Shown here one piece after another: positions 19,712 to 27,289 of a stretch of DNA of 64,000 nucleotides. How positions within the stretch are numbered: position 1 is the first letter of the stretch; every line of letters starts with the position of its first letter. The translations under genes and the position numbers were made by a program. The stretch lies in assembly GCA_046349355.1 (NCBI GenBank), contig JAXMCM010000021.1:62001-126000 (forward strand), read 5' to 3'. The notes under the pieces are model-generated. The model did not search any database. It saw only the letters and a list, made by a program, of their open reading frames with translations, and was not told where the DNA came from. The DNA comes from CALKJU01 sp046349355 (GTDB taxonomy: Bacteria > Pseudomonadota > Alphaproteobacteria > Geminicoccales > Geminicoccaceae).

Positions 19712-20866
19712 GTGACCATGATCTCGAGGCGCAGGACGCTTGAGGCCGGCGGCCTGCTGACGGCCGCGGCCGCCGCCGTGGGCGGTGTCGCCCGTGCCGA
19801 GGACGCGCCGGCGAAGCCGGCGGCGGCGACCGCGGCCGACGCGCTGCCGGCCTTCCGCTTCGCGCTCGGCGAGCAGCCCCCGGTCAAGTACAACGGGGGC
19901 CAGTTCCGCGAGGCTTCGGTGGTCGAGTTCCCCGCCTCGGAGAACATCGCCGGCGTGCTCGTCGAGCTCGAGCCCGGCGGCGTGCGCGAGCTGCACTGGC
20001 ACGCCAACGCGGCCGAGTGGTCCTACATGATCGCCGGCCGCTGCCGGGTCGTCGTCACCGACCCCGACGGCCACAGCGAGGTCGCCGAGTTCGCCGCCGG
20101 CGACGTGTGGTACTTCCCGCGCGGCCACGGCCACGTCATCCAGGCCCGCGAGCAGGGCTGCACCTTCATCGAGGTGTTCAACAACGGCCACTTCTCCGGC
20201 TTCGGCACCTTCAGCAGCACCGACTGGCTGGCGCATACGCCGCCCGAGGTGCTGGCCAAGAACTTCGGCGTCCCGGCCGAGGTCTTCGCCGCCTTTCCGA
20301 AGAAGGAGGTGTTCATCACCAAGGGGGCGGTGCCCAAGCCGGCGCCCGAGTTCCCGCCGGCCGGGTCGCTGGATTCCGGGCCGCTCAGCCACCGCTTCGA
20401 GCTGCTGGCCCAGGCCCCCCAGGAGTTTCCGGGCGGCGACCTGCGGCTGGTCTCGGCCCGCGAGTTCCCGCTGTCGGACAACATGACGGGCGCCCTGATG
20501 CGGATCAATCCGGGCGGCCTGCGCGAGCTGCACTGGCACCCCAATGCCGACGAGTGGCAGTACTTCCTGGCCGGCAGGACGCGGATGACGGTGTTCGGCG
20601 CCAAGGGGCGGGCGGAGACCGTGGAGTTCGGCCCGGGCGATGTCGGCTACGTGCCGCAGGGCTACGGCCACTATCTCGAGAACGTCGGCGACGGCGACTC
20701 GCAGATCCTGCTCGTGCTCAACAGCGGCGACTACCAGGACATCTCGGTGTCGGAATGGTTCGCCGCCAATCCGCCGGACCTCCTCGCCGCCAATTTCGGC
20801 GTCCCCGAGTCGGTGTTCGCCGACTTTCCCAAGCGCAAGCTGTTCATGGTCGCGGGCAAGTCCTGA
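19712..20866 (+). CDS. Tat-exported bicupin of the oxalate decarboxylase family, lid glutamate missing
   Basis: A 384-residue manganese bicupin. The N-terminus (S-R-R-R-T-L followed by a hydrophobic Ala-rich stretch) looks like a Tat signal. Both cupins keep the metal ligands: E-L-H-W-H with a later Glu in cupin 1 (His ~95/97, Glu ~102) and cupin 2 (His ~274/276, Glu ~281). The sequence aligns well with Bacillus OxdC, including T-D-W-L-A-H-T-P. The OxdC lid S-E-N-S-T, whose Glu162 is the proton donor for decarboxylation, reads S-G-F-G-T (residues 162-166). Decarboxylase activity is therefore doubtful; oxidase or another activity is possible. The start is GTG 19712 (AGAGG six bases upstream) or ATG 19718. 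Confidence 0.85.
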   Translation: MTMISRRRTLEAGGLLTAAAAAVGGVARAEDAPAKPAAATAADALPAFRFALGEQPPVKYNGGQFREASVVEFPASENIAGVLVELEPGGVRELHWHANAAEWSYMIAGRCRVVVTDPDGHSEVAEFAAGDVWYFPRGHGHVIQAREQGCTFIEVFNNGHFSGFGTFSSTDWLAHTPPEVLAKNFGVPAEVFAAFPKKEVFITKGAVPKPAPEFPPAGSLDSGPLSHRFELLAQAPQEFPGGDLRLVSAREFPLSDNMTGALMRINPGGLRELHWHPNADEWQYFLAGRTRMTVFGAKGRAETVEFGPGDVGYVPQGYGHYLENVGDGDSQILLVLNSGDYQDISVSEWFAANPPDLLAANFGVPESVFADFPKRKLFMVAGKS

Positions 20867-21208
20867 GCGTGCCGTACCGCTGCCGGGCATGCGACGCGAG
20901 TCTCATGCCTGCGGAGGGCCGTATCAACCTAAAGGACTACTTTAATAGCCGAGCGGTGCAGCCACACCGTTCAGGCGGCTAGTCGCACGCTCTGGGACTA
21001 ATCCTAGAGGTCAAGGGACGATGTCACTACTAGCGGTGGTTGATCCGGCGCGCCGCGGAGTCACAGTCGTCGCCGGTGCAGTACCCGTATGTGGCGGTTT
21101 CGCATCAGTTTTTCGCCTCGGTGTTGCAGGCAAACCCTCTGGCAATGGCGCAGTGATTGTGTAGGGAGGAAGTCGTACGGCGCGGACACGACGCAGGAGG
21201 GCGAAACT
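20867..21208. other. Lower-GC 5' leader region before the RTX gene
   Basis: About 340 bp without a convincing gene. It is visibly less GC-rich than its surroundings, with TA-rich patches near 20925-20950 and 20996-21020, so it probably holds the promoter and leader of the RTX gene. A 47-codon frame (ATG 21021 to TAG 21164, preceded by AAGGGA) is present but its product resembles nothing I know; it could be a leader peptide or chance. AGGAGG at 21195-21200 is the ribosome site of the downstream TTG start. Confidence 0.4.
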
Positions 21209-22675
21209 TTGGCCACGATCGAGGGCACGACCGGCGTCGACGTGCTGTACGGCGGCATCACCAGCGATTTCTATGTCCTGTACGCCGGCAACGACACCGT
21301 CGACGGAGGCAATGGCAACGATACCGTCGGGGGCCGCGAGGGTAATGATTCCCTTTGGGGCGGAAACGGCGACGACAAGGTGTTCGGCGGCGCCGACAGC
21401 GACGTCATCTATGGCGCTGCGGGCAACGATCTCGTCGAGGGTCAGGACGGCAACGACACGGCCTACGGCGACGCGGGGAACGATGCCGTTTACGGCGGCG
21501 CCGGCTTCGACACGGTCTTCGGCGGGACCGGCAACGACACCGTAGCGGGTACCGGCGACCTCGACACGCTCTACGGTGGCGACGGCAACGACCTGCTGCT
21601 GGACTCCGGCGACAACGCCGACTTCTTCTTCGGTGACGGCGGCAACGACACGATCGACTCGAATCTCGGCGACGATACGATCTACGGCGGCACCGGCGCC
21701 GACACGATGCTCGGCGGCACCGGCAACGACGTGTATGTCGTCAGCGGCATCTGGGGTGCCGACGTCATCCAGGACACGCAGGGCGCCAACGTCATCGTCT
21801 TCGCCGACAAGGCCGCCAGCGCCGTGAAGATGACGGCGGACGGCAACGACCTGCTGATCGCGCTGGACAATGCCGGATCGACGATCCGCGTTGTCGGCTA
21901 CACCGGGTCGGACTTCAGCTTCGAGTACGGCGGCATCTCCCCTCCTCCTCCGCCCCCGCCGCCTCCTCCACCTCCTCCTCCGCCGCCGCCACCCCCGCCG
22001 CCGCCACCCCCGCCGCCGCCTCCACCACCGCCTCCACCACCGCCTCCCCCCCCACCGCCGCCTCCACCTCCGCCACCGCCTCCACCCCCGCCCAACAACG
22101 AGGCGACCGAGGGTAACGACACCATCACGGCTGGTGCCGCGAACGACTCGTTCTCGGCCCTCGGCGGGGCCGACACGGTCTACGGAGGGAACGGCAACGA
22201 CTGGCTCTATGGCGCCGGCGAGAACGACTACCTCTACGGCGGGAACGGCCTGGACAACCTGTTCGGCGGAACCGGCAAGGACCTGCTCTACGCCGGCGCC
22301 GGCGGCGGCACCCTCGACGGCGGTGCCGACAACGACTTCCTGATCGGCGGCAGCGGCAGGGACATCTTTTTCATCGGTGCCGGCGAGAGCGGCAACGTTG
22401 CCCGCACCCGCGACCACATCAACCTGCTCAACGGGTCCCAGGGCGACAAGATCGACGTGTCCGCATGGGACGCCAATGCCAACAACAGTGCCGCCAACGA
22501 CGCCTTCACCTGGATCGGCAAGGCCGCGTTCACCGCGCCGGGCCAGCTACGCTTCTGGATCGACGGGGCCTACCGCATCGTCGAGGGCAACCTGTCCGGT
22601 TCAGGCGGCGCCGAGTTCCAGATCAAGGTGGTCAACTTCACCACCGATCTCACGGCCGACTACTTCATCCTTTAG
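21209..22675 (+). CDS. RTX (hemolysin-type Ca2+-binding repeat) protein split by a 51-proline linker
   Basis: A 488-residue acidic protein built from G-G-x-G-N-D-x-(I/L/V) nonapeptides that form Ca2+-binding beta-rolls. The first block covers residues ~1-200, then a short domain to 244. Residues 245-295 are 51 consecutive prolines, followed by a second RTX block (~305-390) and a C-terminal domain ending in D-Y-F-I-L, which resembles type I secretion signals. There is no N-terminal signal peptide. The TTG start at 21209 has a perfect AGGAGG eight bases upstream. No type I secretion ABC/MFP genes are nearby. No enzymatic domain is visible, so a structural, adhesive or surface role is an inference. 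Confidence 0.88.
   Translation: MATIEGTTGVDVLYGGITSDFYVLYAGNDTVDGGNGNDTVGGREGNDSLWGGNGDDKVFGGADSDVIYGAAGNDLVEGQDGNDTAYGDAGNDAVYGGAGFDTVFGGTGNDTVAGTGDLDTLYGGDGNDLLLDSGDNADFFFGDGGNDTIDSNLGDDTIYGGTGADTMLGGTGNDVYVVSGIWGADVIQDTQGANVIVFADKAASAVKMTADGNDLLIALDNAGSTIRVVGYTGSDFSFEYGGISPPPPPPPPPPPPPPPPPPPPPPPPPPPPPPPPPPPPPPPPPPPPPPPPPPPNNEATEGNDTITAGAANDSFSALGGADTVYGGNGNDWLYGAGENDYLYGGNGLDNLFGGTGKDLLYAGAGGGTLDGGADNDFLIGGSGRDIFFIGAGESGNVARTRDHINLLNGSQGDKIDVSAWDANANNSAANDAFTWIGKAAFTAPGQLRFWIDGAYRIVEGNLSGSGGAEFQIKVVNFTTDLTADYFIL
21941..22093 (+). repeat. 51-codon uninterrupted proline tract
   Basis: Every codon from 21941 to 22093 is CCN, using CCT, CCG, CCC and CCA in mixed order. Codon degeneracy shows selection for proline rather than simple slippage of one repeat unit. 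Translation of this stretch should depend strongly on EF-P. The opposite strand reads as poly-glycine and is a shadow. Confidence 0.95.
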
Positions 22676-22685
22676 CGCGCCCGCC

Positions 22686-22726
22686 GGCCGGCAGCACCGC
22701 CCTTCCGGGAGAGGGCGCTGCCGGCC
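22686..22726 (+). terminator. Long stem-loop after the RTX gene
   Basis: GGCCGGCAGC pairs with GCTGCCGGCC around an inner GCCCT/AGGGC stem, starting 11 bases after the RTX stop. There is no T tract, but its position fits a terminator that isolates the RTX gene from otnI. Confidence 0.5.
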
Positions 22727-22812
22727 CGCATGCCTGCCCCGGCGCCTGGGCCGCGGTGCAATCGCCGCCCCGTCCTGCTAAGACCGGCCGACAGCCGGCG
22801 GGGGAGGCCGAG

Positions 22813-23592
22813 ATGCCGAGGTTCGCAGCCAATCTGAGCATGATGTTCCAGGAGGTCCCGTTCCTGGAGCGGTTCGCGGCAGCCCGGGCCGCCGGCTTCA
22901 CCGGCGTCGAGTTCCTGTTCCCCTACGACTTTCCGAAGGAAGAGGTGGCGGCGCGGCTGAAGGGGGCCGGGCTGCAGCAGGCGCTGTTCAACACGGTGCC
23001 GGGCAACTTCGCGGCGGGCGAGCGCGGGCTGGCCAGCCTGCCGGGGCGCGAGGCCGAGTTCCAGGCCGGCGTCGACAAGGCGCTGGACTATGCCGCCGCG
23101 CTCGGCTGCCCGACGATCCACTGCATGGCCGGCCTGCGCCCGGCCGGCTCGACCGACGCCCAGCTCGAGCCGGTCTACGTCGCCAACCTGAAGGAGGCGG
23201 CGGCCAAGGCGGCGAGGCAGGGTGTCACGGTCGTCATCGAGCCGATCAACACCCGCGACATCCCGGGCTTCTTCCTGAACTACCAGCGCCAGGCCCGGGC
23301 CGTGATCGAGAAGGTCGGGGCGGCCAACCTGAAGCTGCAGCTCGACCTCTATCACTGCCAGATCATGGAGGGCGACCTCGCCGTCCATATCCGCGACTAT
23401 GCCGACATCACCGGCCACGTGCAGATCGCCGGCGTGCCCGAGCGACACGAGCCTGACGTCGGCGAACTCAACTATCCCTACCTGTTCGACGTGCTCGACC
23501 GCACCGGCTACGCCGGCTGGGTGGGCTGCGAGTACCGGCCCAGGGGGAAGACGGAGGACGGGCTCGGCTGGTTCAGGCCCTGGCGCGGCTGA
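22813..23592 (+). CDS. otnI: 2-oxo-tetronate isomerase (OtnI / hydroxypyruvate-isomerase family)
   Basis: A 259-residue TIM-barrel isomerase of the AP-endonuclease-2-like family. In D-erythronate/L-threonate catabolism OtnI interconverts 2-oxo- and 3-oxo-tetronate; close relatives are hydroxypyruvate isomerases (Hyi). Diagnostic sequences are A-A-N-L-S-M-M-F near the start, E-P-I-N-T-R-D-I-P-G-F-F, L-Q-L-D-L-Y-H-C-Q and a conserved G-C-E-Y-R-P. ATG 22813 follows GGGGAGG. otnC and otnK lie 3 kb away on the opposite strand, which favours OtnI over Hyi. It is first in a plus-strand run with gnd, gntK and an SMP-30 gene. Confidence 0.85.
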   Translation: MPRFAANLSMMFQEVPFLERFAAARAAGFTGVEFLFPYDFPKEEVAARLKGAGLQQALFNTVPGNFAAGERGLASLPGREAEFQAGVDKALDYAAALGCPTIHCMAGLRPAGSTDAQLEPVYVANLKEAAAKAARQGVTVVIEPINTRDIPGFFLNYQRQARAVIEKVGAANLKLQLDLYHCQIMEGDLAVHIRDYADITGHVQIAGVPERHEPDVGELNYPYLFDVLDRTGYAGWVGCEYRPRGKTEDGLGWFRPWRG

Positions 23593-23598
23593 GCCGCC

Positions 23599-24996
23599 AT
23601 GGCCGTCTCGATCGGGCTCATGGGCCTCGGCGTCATCGGCCAGGCCCTGGCGCTGAACATCGCCGGCCGCGGCTTCGCCGTGCATGGCTACGATCCGTCG
23701 GAGGCGGCGCGGGCGCGGGCCCAGGGAGCGGGGCTGCCGGTATTCGCCGACGTCGCGGCGCTGGTGGCCTCGCTGCCGCGACCGCGGCAGATCATGCTGT
23801 CGGTCCCGGCGGGCGAGCCGGTGGACGCCGCCATCGCCTCGCTGCGCCCGCTGCTGACGCCGGGCGACCTGATCGCCGACCTCGGCAACAGCCACTACCG
23901 GGAGACGGTCCGGCGCGGCGAGACGCTGACGGTGGCCGGGCTGCACTTTCTCGGCATCGGCGTCTCCGGCGGCGAGGCCGGGGCGCGCAGCGGGCCGGCG
24001 ATCATGGCGGGGGGACCGCCGGCCGCCTGGGCCCGGCTCGGGCCGGCGCTGGAGGCCGCGGCGGCGCGCTACCAGGGCGAGCCCTGCTGCGCCCTCGTCG
24101 GCCCGGGTGGCGCCGGGCACTTCGTGAAGATGGTGCACAACGGCATCGAATACGCCGTGATGCAGCTGATCGCCGAGACCTATGACCTGGCGAATCGCGG
24201 CCTCGGCATGGACGACGGCGCGATCGGTGCCCTGTTCACGCGCTGGAACGACGGGCCGCTCGCCTCCTACCTCGTGCAGAGCACCGGCCGGATCCTCGCG
24301 CTGCGCGACGAGCGGACCGGCGGGCCGCTGCTGGACAGCATCGACGATGCGGCCGGGCAGAAGGGCACAGGCGCCTGGGCGTCGATGGCGGCACTCGAGC
24401 TGGGCGTGCCGGCGACGCTGCTGGCGACGGCGGTGTTCGCCCGCGGCCTGTCGGCCGACAAGCGCGACCGCGCCGCCTTGCTGCCGGTCTTCGGCGGGAC
24501 GCCGGCCGGCACGGCGCAAGGGCTGACGGCGGACTCGCTGCTGCAGGCGCTGACCTGCGGCGTGCTGGCGGCCTATGCCCAGGGCTTCGATCTCATCCGC
24601 GCCGGATCGGATGCGCAGGGCTGGCAGGTCGAGCGGGTCACGGTGGCGCGCATCTGGCGGGCCGGCTGCATCATCCGCTCGGCCTTCCTCGGGCCGATCG
24701 CCGAGGCGTTCGGGCGGCTGCCGCCGGATGCGACGTTGCTGAGCGACGGCGTGATCGCCGGACGGGTGAAGCCGGCGCTGCCCGGCCTGCGGGCGGCGGT
24801 GGCCGGCGGTGCCTCCGCCGGCGTGCCGACGCCGTGCCTGGGGGCGGCGCTGGCGATGCTCGATTCGGCGGCAAGCGCCCGGCTGCCGACGCGGCTGATC
24901 CAGGCGCAGCGCGACTTCTTCGGCCGCCACGGCTTCCGCCGGACCGATGCCGAGGGGACCTTCCACCTCGCCGCCGGCAGCGGGCAGGACGCATGA
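23599..24996 (+). CDS. gnd: 6-phosphogluconate dehydrogenase (decarboxylating)
   Basis: A full-length (465-residue) enzyme converting 6-phosphogluconate and NADP+ to ribulose 5-phosphate and CO2. The Rossmann motif G-L-G-V-I-G is at 9-14. The substrate/catalytic segment G-G-A-G-H-F-V-K-M-V-H-N-G-I-E-Y (catalytic Lys) is near 170-190, and the C-terminal domain has I-W-R-A-G-C-I-I-R-S. The catalytic-loop sequence S-G-G-E-x-G-A-R is also present. It starts six bases after otnI and overlaps gntK as ATGA. The first GSGGE/NSHY-type segment (G-N-S-H-Y) is intact, so I expect activity on 6-phosphogluconate. Confidence 0.9.
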   Translation: MAVSIGLMGLGVIGQALALNIAGRGFAVHGYDPSEAARARAQGAGLPVFADVAALVASLPRPRQIMLSVPAGEPVDAAIASLRPLLTPGDLIADLGNSHYRETVRRGETLTVAGLHFLGIGVSGGEAGARSGPAIMAGGPPAAWARLGPALEAAAARYQGEPCCALVGPGGAGHFVKMVHNGIEYAVMQLIAETYDLANRGLGMDDGAIGALFTRWNDGPLASYLVQSTGRILALRDERTGGPLLDSIDDAAGQKGTGAWASMAALELGVPATLLATAVFARGLSADKRDRAALLPVFGGTPAGTAQGLTADSLLQALTCGVLAAYAQGFDLIRAGSDAQGWQVERVTVARIWRAGCIIRSAFLGPIAEAFGRLPPDATLLSDGVIAGRVKPALPGLRAAVAGGASAGVPTPCLGAALAMLDSAASARLPTRLIQAQRDFFGRHGFRRTDAEGTFHLAAGSGQDA

Positions 24997-25493
24997 CCGT
25001 CGTCGTCGTGATGGGGGTGACGAGCTCCGGCAAGACCACCGTCGGCACGGCGCTGGCCGAGCGGCTGGGGGCCGAGTTCGCCGAGGGCGACCGCTACCAC
25101 CCGCCGGCCAACATCGCGAAGATGTCGCGCGGCGAGCCGCTCGACGACGACGACCGGCGGCCGTGGCTGCAGGCGATCGCCGCCGACATCGGCCGCTGGC
25201 TCGACGAGGGCAGGCCGGCGGTGGTCGGCTGCTCGGCGCTGAAGCGCAGCTACCGCGACATCCTGCGGGGCGGCCGCGAGGGCGTGCGGTTCGTGCACCT
25301 GAACGCCGATCCCGAGGTGATCCGCCAGCGGATGGCGGCGCGGCGCGACCATTTCATGCCGGTGACGCTGCTGCCGTCGCAGCTGGCGACGCTGGAGCCG
25401 CCGGGCGCGGACGAGGCCATCGTCGTCGACGTGGCGCAGCCGCCCGAGGCGATCGTCGCCGAGATCCTGCGGCGGCTCGGGGCCGAAGGCTGA
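24993..25493 (+). CDS. gntK: Gluconokinase
   Basis: A 166-residue GntK-family kinase that phosphorylates gluconate to 6-phosphogluconate. The P-loop G-V-T-S-S-G-K-T-T is at 8-16, and the family motifs E-G-D-R-Y-H-P-P-A-N-x-x-K-M-S-x-G-x-P-L-D-D-x-D-R-x-P-W-L and C-S-A-L-K-R-x-Y-R-D are present. The ATG overlaps the gnd TGA by four bases, so the two are translationally coupled and form a gluconate to ribulose 5-phosphate unit. Confidence 0.95.
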   Translation: MTVVVVMGVTSSGKTTVGTALAERLGAEFAEGDRYHPPANIAKMSRGEPLDDDDRRPWLQAIAADIGRWLDEGRPAVVGCSALKRSYRDILRGGREGVRFVHLNADPEVIRQRMAARRDHFMPVTLLPSQLATLEPPGADEAIVVDVAQPPEAIVAEILRRLGAEG

Positions 25494-25501
25494 GCCCGGC
25501 G

Positions 25502-26650
25502 ATGTCAGGCTGGTCACGGCGCAGTCTGCTTGCCGGCGCTGCCGGTGCCGTCCTCGCCCGGCCGGCGCTGGCGCTCGAGCCGCCCAGCACGGTATCGCAG
25601 CCGCCGCGCGACTTCGCGCTCGGTGTGCCCGCACCGCCGCTGTTTCCCGATCCCGACGTGCTGTCGGTCGATCCGGGCTTCGACCGGCTCAGGCCGCCGA
25701 ACAGCACGATCCGGCGGCTGTGGACGGGCGCGCAGTTCGGCGAGGGCCCGGCCTGGAACGCGCAGGGCCGCTACCTCGTCTGGAGCGACATCCCGGCCAA
25801 CCGCCAGCTGCGCTGGCTCGAGGACGACGGCCGGGTCAGCGTCTTCCGCAGCCCGTCCGGCAACAGCAACGGCACCTGCTTCGACTTCGCGGGACGGCAG
25901 ATCAGCTGCGAGCAGCTCCATCGCCGGGTCGTCCGCTACGAGCTCGACGGCTCGGCCACGGTGCTGGCCGACGCCTATGACGGCAAGCGGCTGAACTCGC
26001 CCAACGATGTCGTGGCGCATCCCGACGGCAGCGTCTGGTTCACCGATCCGCCCTACGGGACGCAGCTGTTCGAGGGCATGCCCGACGCCGGCGGCCGGCT
26101 GAACCCGCGGCTCGGCCAGCCGCCGGACATCGGCGAGGCGCGGCGCGAGCTGCCGACCAACGTCTACCGCATCGACCCGGACGGACGGGTCGAGCTGGTC
26201 GTCGCCGAGGCCGACCTGCCCGACCCGAACGGGCTGTGCTTCTCGCCCGACTACCGCCGCCTCCATGTCGTCAGCACGGCAAGGGGGCCGGGCGACGCCG
26301 GGCCGGGCGGCAAGCGCGACATCCATGTCTTCGACGTGGTCGACGGCCGGCGGCTGGCCAACCAGCGGCTGTTCACCGACTGCATGGTCGACGGCGTGAA
26401 ATGCGGACCCGACGGGGTGCGCTGCGACGTCGACGGCAATGTCTGGGCGTCGTCGAACGCCAACCACACGGTCGGCTACAGCGGTGTCACCGTCTGGTCG
26501 CCGGACGGCCGGCTGATCGGCCGGATCCGGCTGCCCGAGGTCTGCTCCAACCTCTGCTTCGGCGGTCCCAAGCGGAACCGGCTGTTCATGGTGGCGACGA
26601 GCTCGCTCTACGCGATCGAGCTCAACACCCAGGGAGCAGCGCCGGGCTGA
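25502..26650 (+). CDS. Exported SMP-30/gluconolactonase-family lactonase
   Basis: A 382-residue six-bladed beta-propeller of the SMP-30/gluconolactonase/LRE family, which hydrolyses sugar lactones to aldonates with a divalent metal. The twin-arginine start S-R-R-S-L-L-A-G-A-A-G-A plus a hydrophobic stretch suggests Tat export to the periplasm. Family motifs include F-G-E-G-P-A-W (metal Glu), L-N-S-P-N-D-V-V-x-H-P-D-G-S-V-W-F-T-D-P-P-Y-G and P-D-P-N-G-L-C-F-S-P-D-Y. It is eight bases after gntK, and its position suggests supply of gluconate (or another aldonate) to the kinase. It converges on otnC with a six-base gap. Confidence 0.88.
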   Translation: MSGWSRRSLLAGAAGAVLARPALALEPPSTVSQPPRDFALGVPAPPLFPDPDVLSVDPGFDRLRPPNSTIRRLWTGAQFGEGPAWNAQGRYLVWSDIPANRQLRWLEDDGRVSVFRSPSGNSNGTCFDFAGRQISCEQLHRRVVRYELDGSATVLADAYDGKRLNSPNDVVAHPDGSVWFTDPPYGTQLFEGMPDAGGRLNPRLGQPPDIGEARRELPTNVYRIDPDGRVELVVAEADLPDPNGLCFSPDYRRLHVVSTARGPGDAGPGGKRDIHVFDVVDGRRLANQRLFTDCMVDGVKCGPDGVRCDVDGNVWASSNANHTVGYSGVTVWSPDGRLIGRIRLPEVCSNLCFGGPKRNRLFMVATSSLYAIELNTQGAAPG

Positions 26651-26656
26651 GGCGGC

Positions 26657-27289
26657 TCAGCCCGGGAAGTGGCGGCGGACGTCCTCGACCTGCTCGGGCG
26701 TGAGCGGGCGGATCGGCTTGCCGTGCAGCAACAGGTAGAGCTTGGCGGTCTCCTCCAGCTCCTCGATGGCGTGGGCTGCGGCGTCGAGCGTGCTGCCGGC
26801 GACGACGGGCCCGTGGTTGGCGAGGAGCACGGCGTGGTGCCGGTCGGCCAGCGCCTCGACGGCCGGGCCCAGCGCCGGATCGCCCGGGCGGTAGTAGGGC
26901 ACCAGCGGCAGGCGGCCGACGCGCATCACGTAGTAGGCGGTCAGTGGCGGCAGCACGTCGGCGGGATCGACGCCGGCCAGCACGCTGACCGCGACCGAAT
27001 GGGTCGAGTGCAGGTGGACGACGGCCCCGGCCTTGGCGCGGCGCCGGTACATGCCGAGGTGGAGGAAGGTCTCCTTGGTCGGGGCGTCGCCGTCGACATG
27101 GCGGCCGTCGGCGTCGAGGCGGCTGAGGCGGGCCGGGTCGAGGTCGCCCAGCGCCACGTTGGTCGGCGTCATCAGCCAGCCGCCGTCGTCGAGGCGGACG
27201 CTGATGTTGCCGGAGCTGCCGAAGGTCAGGCCGCGCTGGAAGATCGAGCGGCCGAGCTTGCAGATCCTCTCGCGGGCGGCGTCGCTCAC
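26657..27289 (-). CDS. otnC: 3-oxo-tetronate 4-phosphate decarboxylase (class II aldolase family)
   Basis: A 210-residue class II aldolase/adducin-fold enzyme. OtnC decarboxylates 3-oxo-tetronate 4-phosphate to dihydroxyacetone phosphate. The motifs S-S-G-N-I-S, the zinc ligands H-L-H-S-T-H-S and the later A-N-H-G-P-V match the family. The start is GTG 27289, whose GTGA overlaps the otnK stop, so otnK-otnC are translationally coupled. The adjacent kinase and otnI on the other strand separate it from L-fuculose or ribulose phosphate aldolases. Confidence 0.9.
   Translation of the reverse strand: MSDAARERICKLGRSIFQRGLTFGSSGNISVRLDDGGWLMTPTNVALGDLDPARLSRLDADGRHVDGDAPTKETFLHLGMYRRRAKAGAVVHLHSTHSVAVSVLAGVDPADVLPPLTAYYVMRVGRLPLVPYYRPGDPALGPAVEALADRHHAVLLANHGPVVAGSTLDAAAHAIEELEETAKLYLLLHGKPIRPLTPEQVEDVRRHFPG

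Noticed and set aside
21898..22176. A frame on the minus strand encoding a poly-glycine protein
   Set aside because: It is the reverse complement of the 51-proline tract of the RTX gene. There is no ribosome site or homology, while the plus-strand frame has both.
21209..22675. Tandem DNA repeats suggesting a CRISPR or minisatellite
   Set aside because: The repeats are imperfect nonapeptide-coding RTX units plus a proline tract in one reading frame. There are no identical direct repeats with unique spacers.
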